NCBI RefSeq assembly: GCF_009707515.1
Contig: NZ_WLYI01000002.1
Location: 1 to 64,000 of the forward strand
Length of the DNA: 64,000 bases
Reading direction: 5' to 3'
DNA from: Pseudomonas karstica
GTDB lineage: Bacteria > Pseudomonadota > Gammaproteobacteria > Pseudomonadales > Pseudomonadaceae
Below the pieces are notes generated by a model. The model was not told the DNA's origin. It did no database searches and saw nothing but the letters and a program-made list of their open reading frames with translations. This document shows, piece after piece, positions 37,394 through 46,655 of this stretch (position 1 is its first letter; every line of letters begins with the position of its first letter). The translations under genes were made by a program, and so were the position numbers.

Positions 37394-38278
37394 ATGACCA
37401 TTGCCAACCTCTACAGCGGCCCGATCATCGACAGCCATCTGCACCTGTTCGACCCGCGCCGCCCCCAAGGCATCCCCTGGCCCGAGCCCGACAACCGGCT
37501 GTATGCCGCGCATTTACCCGCCGACTATTGGGCCCTGGCCGCCGGGCACAATGTGATCGGCGCCGTGGCCGTGGAAGCCAGCCCCTGGAGGGACGACAAC
37601 CGCTGGTTGCTGGAGACCTTGCGCAGCGATCCACGGATGCTCGGTTTTATCGGCAACCTGGACCCGTTGCATGCCGACTTCGCCACTGATCTTGAAGCAC
37701 TGGAGCATGAGCCGCTGTTTCTCGGCCTGCGCTACGGCAACTTGTGGGATCGAGACCTGTTGATCGATCAGGCCCGTCCGGGTTTTATCGACGGCTTGCG
37801 CCGGCTGGCCGAATGCGGGCGCAGCCTCGACAGCGCCAACCCCGACCCCCAACTGATCAAGGGCCTGCTGCAGGTGAGCGATGCACTGCCAGAACTGCGG
37901 ATTATCGTCGATCACCTGCCTAACGCCAGCGTGCCGGCCGGTGAAGAAGCGGCGTATCACACCGACCTGCTGCGCCTGGCGGAACGGCCCAATGTGTTTG
38001 CCAAATTGGCAGAAATCCCCCAGTTCGGCCCCCAGGGTTTGATCGTTGATAGCGCCTTCTACAACGACCGCCTGGCAGTGCTGTGGGAAGCCTTTGGCGA
38101 GGACCGCTGCTTCTTCGGCAGCGATTGGCCCAACAGCGATCACCTCGCGGACTTCGCCACCACCCTGGGGTTGGTAAAAGCCTGCACCGCTGACAAAACG
38201 CCCCAGGTGCAGGCCAAGTTCTTCCGGCATAACGCAATACGCATCTACAGCCCGACATTGCTCCATGGAGAGCCGTAA
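37394..38278 (+). CDS. Amidohydrolase, probable L-rhamnono-lactonase
   Basis: The 294-residue COG3618 metal-dependent hydrolase starts with the TIM-barrel motif IIDSHLHLFDP and ends with GSDWPNSD. Relatives in rhamnose and fucose clusters hydrolyse the sugar lactone to the aldonate, the step expected here between the dehydrogenase (39725-40495) and rhmD. AAGGATTGCGCA precedes ATG 37394. Its stop codon overlaps the mutarotase start by one base (TAATG). Substrate is inferred from context. Confidence 0.82.
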   Translation: MTIANLYSGPIIDSHLHLFDPRRPQGIPWPEPDNRLYAAHLPADYWALAAGHNVIGAVAVEASPWRDDNRWLLETLRSDPRMLGFIGNLDPLHADFATDLEALEHEPLFLGLRYGNLWDRDLLIDQARPGFIDGLRRLAECGRSLDSANPDPQLIKGLLQVSDALPELRIIVDHLPNASVPAGEEAAYHTDLLRLAERPNVFAKLAEIPQFGPQGLIVDSAFYNDRLAVLWEAFGEDRCFFGSDWPNSDHLADFATTLGLVKACTADKTPQVQAKFFRHNAIRIYSPTLLHGEP

Positions 38279-38598
38279 TGCAGACACGCGCCTTTCGCAT
38301 GAATCTGAACCCCGGCCAGGCCGAAGAATATCGCCTGCGTCATGACCAACTCTGGCCGGAACTGGCCCAGGCCTTGCGCGATGCCGGCGTGGTGGATTAT
38401 CGGATTTTTCTCGATGAAGCCAGCAATGCGTTGTTCGCGGTGATGACCCATGAGGATGTCCATGGCCTTGATCAACTGCCAGGTAGCGCACTGATGCAGC
38501 GTTGGTGGCAGCACATGCAAGACATCATGCCCAGCCATCCCGACGCCTCGCCTATCAGCGTGGATTTAGTGCCGGTGTTCAGCCTCACCCCAGGCTGA
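38278..38598 (+). CDS. rhaM: L-rhamnose mutarotase
   Basis: The 106-residue dimeric alpha/beta-barrel protein has the RhaM features AFRMNLNPGQAEEYRLRHDQ, LWPEL and WWQHMQDIMP. It interconverts alpha- and beta-L-rhamnose. Placed directly after the lactonase with a one-base overlap, it belongs to the same transcript. Confidence 0.93.
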   Translation: MQTRAFRMNLNPGQAEEYRLRHDQLWPELAQALRDAGVVDYRIFLDEASNALFAVMTHEDVHGLDQLPGSALMQRWWQHMQDIMPSHPDASPISVDLVPVFSLTPG

Positions 38599-38637
38599 CT
38601 CACCTGCCGACAACAACAATAAAAAGGATTCGACCAC

Positions 38638-39696
38638 GTGGAAATCATTCTTCTGGGTGTGATTCTGCACTTCATCGGCGGCTTCGCCTCCGGCAGTTTC
38701 TACATCCCCTACAAGAAGGTCCGAGGCTGGGCCTGGGAAAGCTACTGGATCACCGGCGGGCTGGTGTCCTGGTTGATCGTGCCGTTGATCGCCGCACAAC
38801 TGACGGTGCCCGGCTGGGTCGAGATCCTGCGCCAGGCCGACACCAACACCCTGCTTTGGACCTACTTTTTCGGTGTGCTATGGGGTATCGGCGGGCTGAC
38901 TTTCGGCCTGACCATGCGCTACCTCGGGCTTTCCCTGGGCATGTCGCTGATTATGGGCCTGACCTCGGCCCTGGGCGCACTGATGCCCGCGCTGTACCGC
39001 GACTTGTTCACCAACGAAACCGAAGGCACCCTGACCTCGATGCTGGCCTCACAAGGCGGGCATTGGGTGTTGTGGGGCGTCGCCGTGTCGTTGCTCGGCA
39101 TTGCGGTGTGCGGCAAGGCCGGCCTGATCAAGGAACGGGAAGTGTCACAAGCAGTGAAGTTTGCCAGTGTCAGCGAGTTTTCCCTGGGCAAGGGCATGCT
39201 GGTGGCGGTGATCTCCGGTGTGCTGAGCGCCTGTTTCAGCTATGGCATTTCCGCCGGTCGTCCCTTGGCCGCAGCGGCCGTGGAGCATGGCGCAAATAGC
39301 CTGTTCCAGAACAACGTGACCTTCATGGTCATCATGTGGGGCGGCCTGACCACCAACGGCCTCTGGTGCCTGTGGCTGAACTGGCGCAACCAGACCTTCC
39401 ACAACTACATCGACCGCAGCACCCCGCTGCTGGGCAACTACTTGTTGGTGGCCTGTGCCGGCACCCTGTGGTTCCTGCAATTCTTCTTCTACGGCATGGG
39501 CGAAAGCCGCTTGCAGAACGACGCCAGCTCCTGGGTGCTGCACATGTCGTTCATTATCATCGTCTCTAACTGCTGGGGCCTGTATTTCCGTGAATGGCAT
39601 GGCACCAGCGCCACCAACAAAGGTGTATTGGTGGCCGGGATCGCGGTCATTCTCGGTGCCATTGCCATGGTTGGTTACGGCAACTATCTCGGCTGA
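38638..39696 (+). CDS. rhaT: L-rhamnose/proton symporter
   Basis: The 352-residue protein has ten hydrophobic segments and the RhaT pattern FIGGFASGSFYIPYKKVRGW and GLTFGLTMRYLGLSLGMSL. It imports L-rhamnose with protons. The start is GTG 38638 behind AAAAAGGATTCG. It lies between rhaM and the dehydrogenase in one operon. Confidence 0.93.
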   Translation: MEIILLGVILHFIGGFASGSFYIPYKKVRGWAWESYWITGGLVSWLIVPLIAAQLTVPGWVEILRQADTNTLLWTYFFGVLWGIGGLTFGLTMRYLGLSLGMSLIMGLTSALGALMPALYRDLFTNETEGTLTSMLASQGGHWVLWGVAVSLLGIAVCGKAGLIKEREVSQAVKFASVSEFSLGKGMLVAVISGVLSACFSYGISAGRPLAAAAVEHGANSLFQNNVTFMVIMWGGLTTNGLWCLWLNWRNQTFHNYIDRSTPLLGNYLLVACAGTLWFLQFFFYGMGESRLQNDASSWVLHMSFIIIVSNCWGLYFREWHGTSATNKGVLVAGIAVILGAIAMVGYGNYLG

Positions 39697-39724
39697 AGCC
39701 ATCTACTTCCATAGGAGTCTTTAC

Positions 39725-40495
39725 ATGCTACTTGCAGACAAAACCGTGATTATCACTGGCGCCTCCCGGGGCATCGGCCGTGCAGCCGCCCGCGAATGCG
39801 CACGCCAGGGGGCCCGGGTGGTGATCGGTCATAGCGGCAGCGGCCAAGGCACTGAAGCTGCCCATTCACTGATCGAAGAGATCAAGGCCTTTGGCGGCCA
39901 GGCCATTGAGGTGGGCAGCGATGCCGCCGATCCAGACACCGCAGACAAACTGGTTGCGGGCGCGCTCAAGGCCTTTGGCAGTGTCGACGTGTTCGTCAAC
40001 AACGCAGGAATCTGCCCGTTCCACTCCTTTCTCGACATGCCTCGCGAGGTCTATCTGAAGACCGTCAACACCAACCTCAACGGCGCCTACTTTGCCGTGC
40101 AGGCAGCGGCCAACCAGATGAAAAACCAAGGCAAGGGTGGCGCGATCATCGCCGTCAGTTCCATCAGCGCCCTGGTGGGCGGCGCCATGCAAACCCACTA
40201 CACGCCCACCAAGGCCGGCCTGCACTCATTGATGCAATCTTGCGCCATTGCCCTGGGGCCGTATGGCATTCGCTGCAACTCAGTGCTGCCGGGGACCATT
40301 GCCACCGACATCAACAAGGAAGACCTGGCCGACGAGGAAAAGCTGGCCTATATGACCTCGCGCACGCCCCTGGGCCGCCTGGGTGAACCGGACGATGTGG
40401 CCGGGCCCATCGTGTTCCTCGCCTCCGACATGGCGCGCTACGTGACCGGTGCATCCTTGCTGGTGGACGGCGGGTTGTTCGTGAACTTGCAGTAA
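39725..40495 (+). CDS. L-rhamnose 1-dehydrogenase (SDR family)
   Basis: The 256-residue short-chain dehydrogenase has TGASRGIGRAA (cofactor), NNAGICPF, catalytic Ser in AVSSISALV and Tyr-Lys in HYTPTKAG. The stretch ALVGGAMQTHYTPTKAG and the ending LVDGGLFVNLQ are characteristic of L-rhamnose 1-dehydrogenases of the non-phosphorylative route, such as the Azotobacter enzyme. It oxidises L-rhamnose to L-rhamnono-lactone and completes the pathway with lactonase, rhmD, rhmA and aldA. ATAGGAGTC precedes the ATG. Confidence 0.9.
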   Translation: MLLADKTVIITGASRGIGRAAARECARQGARVVIGHSGSGQGTEAAHSLIEEIKAFGGQAIEVGSDAADPDTADKLVAGALKAFGSVDVFVNNAGICPFHSFLDMPREVYLKTVNTNLNGAYFAVQAAANQMKNQGKGGAIIAVSSISALVGGAMQTHYTPTKAGLHSLMQSCAIALGPYGIRCNSVLPGTIATDINKEDLADEEKLAYMTSRTPLGRLGEPDDVAGPIVFLASDMARYVTGASLLVDGGLFVNLQ

Positions 40496-40826
40496 CTCAC
40501 ACCCAAACACCCTGTTCCCTGTAGGCGTCCCCCTCGCGCCTACAGGAGGACTGCGCACGCCTGAAACTTGAGTTTCACTTCTGATACAACAATAAAATCA
40601 CGGAGCCCACCATGCGCACCGCCCTCAACTCCGACGAGGCTGGGGGAGCAAAGGGAAAACATCCCGGATAACGTCTTGAAACGACGTTAGAAAAGATCAA
40701 TCCCAGTCAATTAGCCATCATTTACGACGGTGTAACCCTTTCCGAAAAAGGCACGCATTAATTGCCAACCTGAACAGCGTGTACTAAACCCTGTACAGCT
40801 TTTAATACAATAACAGGGGTACTCTC
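40496..40826. other. Intergenic region with a hairpin
   Basis: CTGTAGGCG (40519-40527) and CGCCTACAG (40537-40545) form a perfect stem after the rhamnose operon, without a T run. It may be a terminator-like or degraded REP unit. A short ATG-initiated frame at 40612 stops quickly and has little support. Nothing else is recognised. Confidence 0.5.
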
Positions 40827-43493
40827 ATGCGCACGAAACGGTTCTTTCCACAGCCTCGCCTGTTGGGAGTCGGTGTGCTTTCCCTTATAAGCCTGGCCGT
40901 GCAACAGGCCCAGGCAGCTTGCGTACTCACTCCCGGCCCAGGTGTCGACAGTTATGTATGCGACAGTGGCAGCAGCGCCACCGGCCTCACTGACCTGGTG
41001 GGCAACAACACCCTGACCCTGCCAGCCGGCGGCACTGGCACCATCAACGGCAACATCACCACCGGGCCCGGCGCCGACTTCGTCGACATGCACTCCGGGA
41101 ACATTGTGGGAGCCGTGAACCAGGGCGACGGAAATGATCGCTTCCAGATCAGTGCCGGTACGGTCACCGGCGCAGTTTCCCAAGGCAATGGCATCGACGA
41201 CTTTGTCATGAGTGGCGGGCAGATCCAGTCCCTCGCCCAAGGCGACGGCCGCGACACCTTCCTGATGAGCGACGGCACCATCGTGGGTGCCTTTGAAGAC
41301 GGCGATGTGGCACAACAGACAGGCGGCACTATCGGGCGGGTCAACATGAAGCTCGACAAAAACATCTACCTCATGTCCGGCGGCACGATCCTCGGCAACC
41401 TCGTCACCGGGTTTGACATCGACAGGATCGAGGTCTCCGGCGGCGCCATCGGCGGCAATATCAGCACCAGCGGTGGCGACGACAGCATCACCGTCAGCGG
41501 TGGTGTAATTGACGGCGAGATCCGCGCCAGCGTCGGCAATGACACCTTCAACTGGCTCAATGGCGGCCAGATCAACTCAGCCGTGCTGATGGGCGATGGT
41601 AATGACACTGCGCAACTCAGCGGCCTGGACGAAAGCCTGTTGAGTACCACGCCGTCCATCGACGGTGGCCTGGGCGATGACCAATTGACCTTCGACAACA
41701 CCACCTCCAGCACGGCCACCCGCTACATCGCCTGGGAAACCGTCAACCTAAACAACAACTCCCGCTTCGACCTGGCGGGGGACTTTTTCCTCGGTGACAG
41801 CGCCAGCGATACCGGCACGTTCTCCATCGACAGCAGCAGTGTGCTGGCCGTGACCCAAGGCAGTATCCGGCCCTACACCGCCGGCCAACTGGCCACCCTC
41901 AACAACGCCGGTACCATCGACATGACCACCACCAGCAACAGCGCCACCGACTCGCTGACGGTGCACGGCAACTATGTCGGCAACAACGGCCAGTTGTGGC
42001 TGCAAACCGTGCTCGGTGACGACAATTCAGCCACTGACAAACTGGTGGTCTCGGACGGCAACATCAGCGGCAACACCCAATTGGCGGTGACCAACCTTGG
42101 CGGCCTGGGTGGCCTGACGCTCAATAACGGGATTGAAGTGGTGCAGGCGCTCAACGGCGCCGTCAGCAGCACCGATGCCTTTGCCCTGAAAGGCTCGCTC
42201 TCGGCCGGGGCCTATCAGTACTACCTGTTCAAGGGCGGTGTGACCGCGGGTTCGGAAAACAACTGGTACCTGCGCTCCTCCGTGGTCGCGGTGCAACCGC
42301 CGGTGGTGCCAACGCCTCCGCCGGAACCACCAGTGGTGGTACCCGTGCCGCCGATTCCGCCGACGCCACCGGTGGTGGCACCCGACGAACCGCCCGTGGA
42401 GCCGCCGACCGCACAACCTGTCGCACCGGTCGAGCCCCCTGCTCCACCGCCCGTCCAGGTGCCAGCCGAAACCTCGCCGGAACCGGCCGTCACCACTCCG
42501 CCACTGCCGACGGCGGTTGCGGGCGCCGATCCGATCCCGCTGTATCGCCTGGAGGTGCCGGTGTATTCGGTGGTCGTGCCGGCGGCGCAGTTGATGACCT
42601 TGCAAGCGCTGGGCACCTTCCATGACCGCCAGGGCGAACAAAGCCTGTTGAGCGAAACCGGCGCGGTCCCGGCGGGTTGGGGCCGCACCTATGGCAGTGA
42701 CTTCAACAAGAGTTGGTCGGGCACCGTATCACCCAGCTTCGACGGCTCTAGCAAGGGCTACCAGGTCGGCCATGACCTGTACGCCTCGGAAACCAGCGGT
42801 GGGCAGATCCAGCGCTTCGGCTTGTTTGTCGGCCAGACCCGCTTGCGGGGGGATGTCAAAGGCTTTGCCGAAGGCTTTCAGGACCGCCGCTCGGGCCGGG
42901 TCAAACTCGACGGCGATAACTTCGGCGCCTACTGGACCCTCACCGACCCCAAGGGCTGGTACGTGGACCTGGTGGCCATGGGCACCCGCCTGGATGGCGA
43001 TAACAAATCTGACCGTGGCGTGAAAATGGACAGCAAGGGCCATGCCTTGGCGCTGTCTGCCGAAGCCGGTTATCCGATTGCAGTTTCCGAGCATTGGGTG
43101 GTGGAACCGCAGGTACAGGTGATCAACCAGCAGATCGATATGGACAGCCAGAACGACGGGATTTCCAAGGTGTCATTCGACTCCCAGGACTACTGGACCG
43201 GCCGCCTCGGCGCACGTCTGAAGGGTCGTTACCTGGTGCAAGACACGCCTGTCGAACCTTACTTGCGAGCGAACGCCTGGCGCACCTTTGGCGGCAGTGA
43301 CACGGTGACTTACGACGATATTGACCGGATCAAAAGCGATCACAAATCCTCCTCTCTCGATCTCGGGATGGGCGTGGTTGCACGGTTGTCGTCTTCGGTC
43401 AGCGTCTACCTGGCGGCGGACTACAACACCAACCTGGACACCAATGCCCTGGAAGGTGTGAGTGGCAATGCAGGGGTGAGGGTGAGCTGGTAA
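40827..43493 (+). CDS. Autotransporter with pertactin-like passenger and C-terminal beta-barrel
   Basis: The 888-residue protein has a signal peptide (residues 1-31, ending QQAQA). The passenger (about 32-490) is built of short repeats rich in G-G-x-I-x-G and GDGNDxF motifs, which suggests a right-handed beta-helix. A proline/valine-rich linker follows (about 490-570, repeated PPVVP and PPEPP). The last 270 residues are an autotransporter barrel ending in GVRVSW with the terminal aromatic residue. It should insert in the outer membrane and display the passenger; adhesion or biofilm functions are typical. A poorly repetitive cysteine pair (CVLTPG, YVCDSG) is near the N-terminus. It is monocistronic and unrelated to the sugar genes on both sides. 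Confidence 0.9.
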   Translation: MRTKRFFPQPRLLGVGVLSLISLAVQQAQAACVLTPGPGVDSYVCDSGSSATGLTDLVGNNTLTLPAGGTGTINGNITTGPGADFVDMHSGNIVGAVNQGDGNDRFQISAGTVTGAVSQGNGIDDFVMSGGQIQSLAQGDGRDTFLMSDGTIVGAFEDGDVAQQTGGTIGRVNMKLDKNIYLMSGGTILGNLVTGFDIDRIEVSGGAIGGNISTSGGDDSITVSGGVIDGEIRASVGNDTFNWLNGGQINSAVLMGDGNDTAQLSGLDESLLSTTPSIDGGLGDDQLTFDNTTSSTATRYIAWETVNLNNNSRFDLAGDFFLGDSASDTGTFSIDSSSVLAVTQGSIRPYTAGQLATLNNAGTIDMTTTSNSATDSLTVHGNYVGNNGQLWLQTVLGDDNSATDKLVVSDGNISGNTQLAVTNLGGLGGLTLNNGIEVVQALNGAVSSTDAFALKGSLSAGAYQYYLFKGGVTAGSENNWYLRSSVVAVQPPVVPTPPPEPPVVVPVPPIPPTPPVVAPDEPPVEPPTAQPVAPVEPPAPPPVQVPAETSPEPAVTTPPLPTAVAGADPIPLYRLEVPVYSVVVPAAQLMTLQALGTFHDRQGEQSLLSETGAVPAGWGRTYGSDFNKSWSGTVSPSFDGSSKGYQVGHDLYASETSGGQIQRFGLFVGQTRLRGDVKGFAEGFQDRRSGRVKLDGDNFGAYWTLTDPKGWYVDLVAMGTRLDGDNKSDRGVKMDSKGHALALSAEAGYPIAVSEHWVVEPQVQVINQQIDMDSQNDGISKVSFDSQDYWTGRLGARLKGRYLVQDTPVEPYLRANAWRTFGGSDTVTYDDIDRIKSDHKSSSLDLGMGVVARLSSSVSVYLAADYNTNLDTNALEGVSGNAGVRVSW

Positions 43494-43553
43494 CCCCATC
43501 CAGGCAACTGATGGGGCCAAGACCGGTTCGCGCTCGCCTACCCAAGCGAACCG

Positions 43554-44336
43554 CTATACCCAACCCCCATCGACAATGAAGTTTTGCGCAGAGCACATCG
43601 CCGACACGTCAGACGCCAGGAACAGTGCCATATTGGCGATATGCTCAGGTTGCACGCTGCCCGGCAGGCATTGACTACGACTGATCAGCTCTCGCGCCGC
43701 GTCATCGACCCATAGCACCAGTTGCTTTTGCGTCATCACCCAGCCGGGAACCAGGGTGTTGACGCGGATATGCCAGGGCCCCAATTCCCGCGCCAGGCCA
43801 CGGGTCATGCCGTGGGTTGCAGCTTTACTGGCCGCGTACACCGGGTAGCCGCCGGAAGCCATCATCCAGCCGATCGACCCCAGATTGATGATCGCGCCCT
43901 GCCCTGCAGCCTTCATCATCGGAACCACCGCCTGGCTGGCGAAAAAAGCGTGCTTGAGGTTCACCCCAATCAGCTTCTCGAACATCGCGGAGTCGATTTC
44001 CTCCAGGGTATGCCGAACATCATTGGCGGCATTGTTGATCAACACCGTGATCGGCCCCAGCGTTTGCGCCAAGTGCGCGATGGCGTCCTTGTAAGCGTGC
44101 TCATCGGTGATATCGCAGTGCACGAATTCGACGCGATGACCCTGGGTTAATAATTGCGCGGCCAGTCGCTCTCCTTGGCTTTTGGCCATGTCCACAAACC
44201 CGACCTTTGCGCCCTGGTGTGCAAAGGCACGCACCAACGCTTCGCCAATACCCGAGGCACCACCGGAAACCAATACGGTTTTTCCCTGCAGATCGGCATA
44301 CACAGCCTGGGTGCCCGCAACCTTCTCATTGCTCAT
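43554..44336 (-). CDS. SDR-family sugar 1-dehydrogenase (L-arabinose type)
   Basis: The 260-residue short-chain dehydrogenase has VSGGASGIGEALV, NNAANDVRHT, catalytic Ser in INLGSIGW and Tyr-Lys in YPVYAASKAA. Related proteins in pseudomonad arabinose or galactose clusters oxidise the aldose to its lactone. Here it is the only candidate for the first step ahead of the lactonase (49407-50282). It is divergent from the epimerase gene. No strong ribosome site is seen before ATG 44336. Substrate is inferred from context. Confidence 0.75.
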   Translation of the reverse strand: MSNEKVAGTQAVYADLQGKTVLVSGGASGIGEALVRAFAHQGAKVGFVDMAKSQGERLAAQLLTQGHRVEFVHCDITDEHAYKDAIAHLAQTLGPITVLINNAANDVRHTLEEIDSAMFEKLIGVNLKHAFFASQAVVPMMKAAGQGAIINLGSIGWMMASGGYPVYAASKAATHGMTRGLARELGPWHIRVNTLVPGWVMTQKQLVLWVDDAARELISRSQCLPGSVQPEHIANMALFLASDVSAMCSAQNFIVDGGWV

Positions 44337-44474
44337 ATGATGCTCGCCCTATCCAATTAGTCTTATTTTATATTGCAGAAAAGCCATTTATCCCTATAGA
44401 TTTGCATGTCAACTGTACAACACCTGCAAATTAGTAGAACTATTCCACTCAAAAAAACAAAAGGAAGTTCAACC

Positions 44475-45623
44475 ATGCCGCAATCCCGACACCTGCTTTC
44501 CAGCCTTGCCCTGTCCCTGATGATGGCCAGCCTAGGCGCCCAGGCCGCCGGCCTGTCCAGCGAACACAAACCCTTCGGCAAAACCAACGACGGTACCCCT
44601 ATCGAACAATACGTGCTGCGTAACGGCAATGGCATGCAAGCCACGGTCATTACCTACGGCGGTGTCCTGCAATCGTTGATCGTGCCGGATAAAAACGGCC
44701 AGCTCGACGACGTGGTCCTGGGCTTTGACGATGTACAGGGCTACCAGAGTGGAACCGCCTTCTTCGGCGCCACCATCGGGCGCTTTGGCAACCGCTTGGC
44801 CAAGGGTGCCTTCGAACTGGACGGCAAGCGTTACCAGGTACCACTCAACGATGGCCCGAACTCACTGCATGGCGGCGCCCAGGGTTTCGACAAACACGTC
44901 TGGGAAGCCGAACCGGTCAAGCACAAAGACTCGGTGGGCGTGACGCTAAGCTACCTGTCCAAAGACGGTGAGATGGGCTTCCCCGGTAACTTGAAAACCC
45001 AGGTCACCTACCTCCTCAACGATAAAAACGAGTTGCACATCAACTACACCGCCACCACCGACAAACCCACGGTGCTCAACCTCACCAACCACAGCTACTT
45101 CAACCTCGCCGGCGCCGGTAATGGCGACATACTCAAACAACTTGCCACCCTGTACGCCGGCCACTACACACCGGTCAACAGTACCTTGATTCCAACCGGC
45201 GAGTTGGCCCCGGTCTCCGGCACACCGATGGACTTTCTACAACCAACCGCCATCGGCACGCACATCAAGGAAGATCATCCACAGCTCAAATTCGCCGAGC
45301 CAAAACAAGGTGGCTTTGACTTCAACTGGGTGCTGGATACCAAGGGTGACCTCAGCAAACTGGCCGCCGAGGTGCACGACCCGCAATCCGGGCGCCGCCT
45401 GCAGCTCTACACCACGGAACCCGGCGTGCAGTTCTACACCAGCAACTTCCTCGACGGCACGGTCAAGGGCAAGGCAGGCAAGACCTACAATCACTGGAGC
45501 GCGTTTACCCTGGAAACCCAGCACTACCCCGACGCGCCGAACCAGCCGAACTTCCCTTCGACCCGTCTGGATCCGGGGAAGACCTATACCCAGAACACTG
45601 TGTTCAAATTCTCCACCGACTGA
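44475..45623 (+). CDS. galM: Periplasmic aldose 1-epimerase
   Basis: The 382-residue protein has a signal peptide (MPQSRHLLSSLALSLMMASLG, mature from about residue 26) and the galactose mutarotase fold. Motifs include GATIGRFGNRLAKGAF, NDGPNSLHGGAQGFD and the catalytic His in LTNHSYFNLAG. It equilibrates the anomers of galactose, arabinose or a related aldose in the periplasm before ABC import. AAGGAAGTTCAACC precedes ATG 44475; the frame is open to 44406 but that part lacks a signal sequence. Confidence 0.9.
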   Translation: MPQSRHLLSSLALSLMMASLGAQAAGLSSEHKPFGKTNDGTPIEQYVLRNGNGMQATVITYGGVLQSLIVPDKNGQLDDVVLGFDDVQGYQSGTAFFGATIGRFGNRLAKGAFELDGKRYQVPLNDGPNSLHGGAQGFDKHVWEAEPVKHKDSVGVTLSYLSKDGEMGFPGNLKTQVTYLLNDKNELHINYTATTDKPTVLNLTNHSYFNLAGAGNGDILKQLATLYAGHYTPVNSTLIPTGELAPVSGTPMDFLQPTAIGTHIKEDHPQLKFAEPKQGGFDFNWVLDTKGDLSKLAAEVHDPQSGRRLQLYTTEPGVQFYTSNFLDGTVKGKAGKTYNHWSAFTLETQHYPDAPNQPNFPSTRLDPGKTYTQNTVFKFSTD

Positions 45624-45632
45624 GCCGGTCTA

Positions 45633-45665
45633 TGAGCGTTCCCACGCAAAGCGTGGGAACGCTCA
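45633..45665. terminator. Perfect 15-bp hairpin between convergent genes
   Basis: TGAGCGTTCCCACGC (45633-45647) and GCGTGGGAACGCTCA (45651-45665) are exact inverted copies with an AAA loop. The hairpin lies between galM (plus) and araH (minus) and resembles a REP-type unit of pseudomonads. It probably ends transcription from both sides. Confidence 0.65.
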
Positions 45666-45676
45666 ACATCGAAGTT

Positions 45677-46645
45677 TCAGCGTTGTTTCATGCGATCAAT
45701 CACTACCGCCAGCAACAGGATCGAACCACGGATCACATACTGGTAGAACGTATCGATGTTTTTCAGGTTCATCGCATTTTCGATGATCGCCAGAATCAGT
45801 ACCCCGGCAATCACATGGCGAATCATGCCGATACCGCCGCTCAACGACACGCCGCCCAGCACGCAGGCAGAAATCACCGTCAACTCAAACCCCTGGCCAA
45901 TCATCGGCTGGCCGGAGGTCATGCGCGATGCCAGGATCACGCCGGCCAATGCCCCGATCACGCCATGCACCGCGAAGATAATGATCTTGGTCCGATCGAC
46001 GTTGACCCCCGCCAACAGCGCCGCTTCCGGGTTGCCACCGATGGCCAGGGTGTTGCGCCCGTAGGTCGTGTAGTTGAGCAGCCAGCCAAAAAACACGAAG
46101 CAGGCAATGGTGATCAGGATCGGTACTGGCACGCCAAACAACTGACCATTGCCATAGACGAAGAACTGCTCCTGGGATACGCCGACCGCCTTGCCATTGG
46201 CAAAGATATAGGCCAGGCCACGCACGATTTGCATGGTCGCCAAGGTGGTGATCAAAGCATTGACCCGCAGCTTGGCAATCACGATCCCGTTGATCAACCC
46301 AACGATAAGCCCCATCAACAATGCCGCGCCAATGCCCAGCAAAACGCTGTCGGTATCACGCATCACGATCGCCGCCACCACTCCGGCACAGGCAATCACC
46401 GAACCGACCGACAAGTCGAAATGCCCTGATGCCAGGCAATACAGCATGGTGCAGGCTGCGATACCCACGGTGGAGATCGCAAGGCCCAAGCCGCGCATGT
46501 TCAGCGGTGACAGGAAGTTATCAATGAGCAAGGCACAGAGTAAAAAGATCCCTGCCGCTGCCATCAACATCGCCCAATTGTCGAGCAGCCCGCGCAGGTC
46601 AAGGGGTTTGCGCGCCGTGGGCAACGCATTGTTTTGGGTTGTCAT
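45677..46645 (-). CDS. araH: Sugar ABC transporter permease
   Basis: The 322-residue permease has eight to ten hydrophobic segments and the RbsC/AraH signature YGRNTLAIGGNPEAALLAGV (coupling loop, about residues 217-236). ATG 46645 behind GAGGTG is preferred over the in-frame GTG 46651. It is the last gene of the seven-gene minus-strand operon, after the ATP-binding protein. Together they import L-arabinose or a similar aldose. Confidence 0.88.
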   Translation of the reverse strand: MTTQNNALPTARKPLDLRGLLDNWAMLMAAAGIFLLCALLIDNFLSPLNMRGLGLAISTVGIAACTMLYCLASGHFDLSVGSVIACAGVVAAIVMRDTDSVLLGIGAALLMGLIVGLINGIVIAKLRVNALITTLATMQIVRGLAYIFANGKAVGVSQEQFFVYGNGQLFGVPVPILITIACFVFFGWLLNYTTYGRNTLAIGGNPEAALLAGVNVDRTKIIIFAVHGVIGALAGVILASRMTSGQPMIGQGFELTVISACVLGGVSLSGGIGMIRHVIAGVLILAIIENAMNLKNIDTFYQYVIRGSILLLAVVIDRMKQR

Positions 46646-46655
46646 ATTCACCTCT

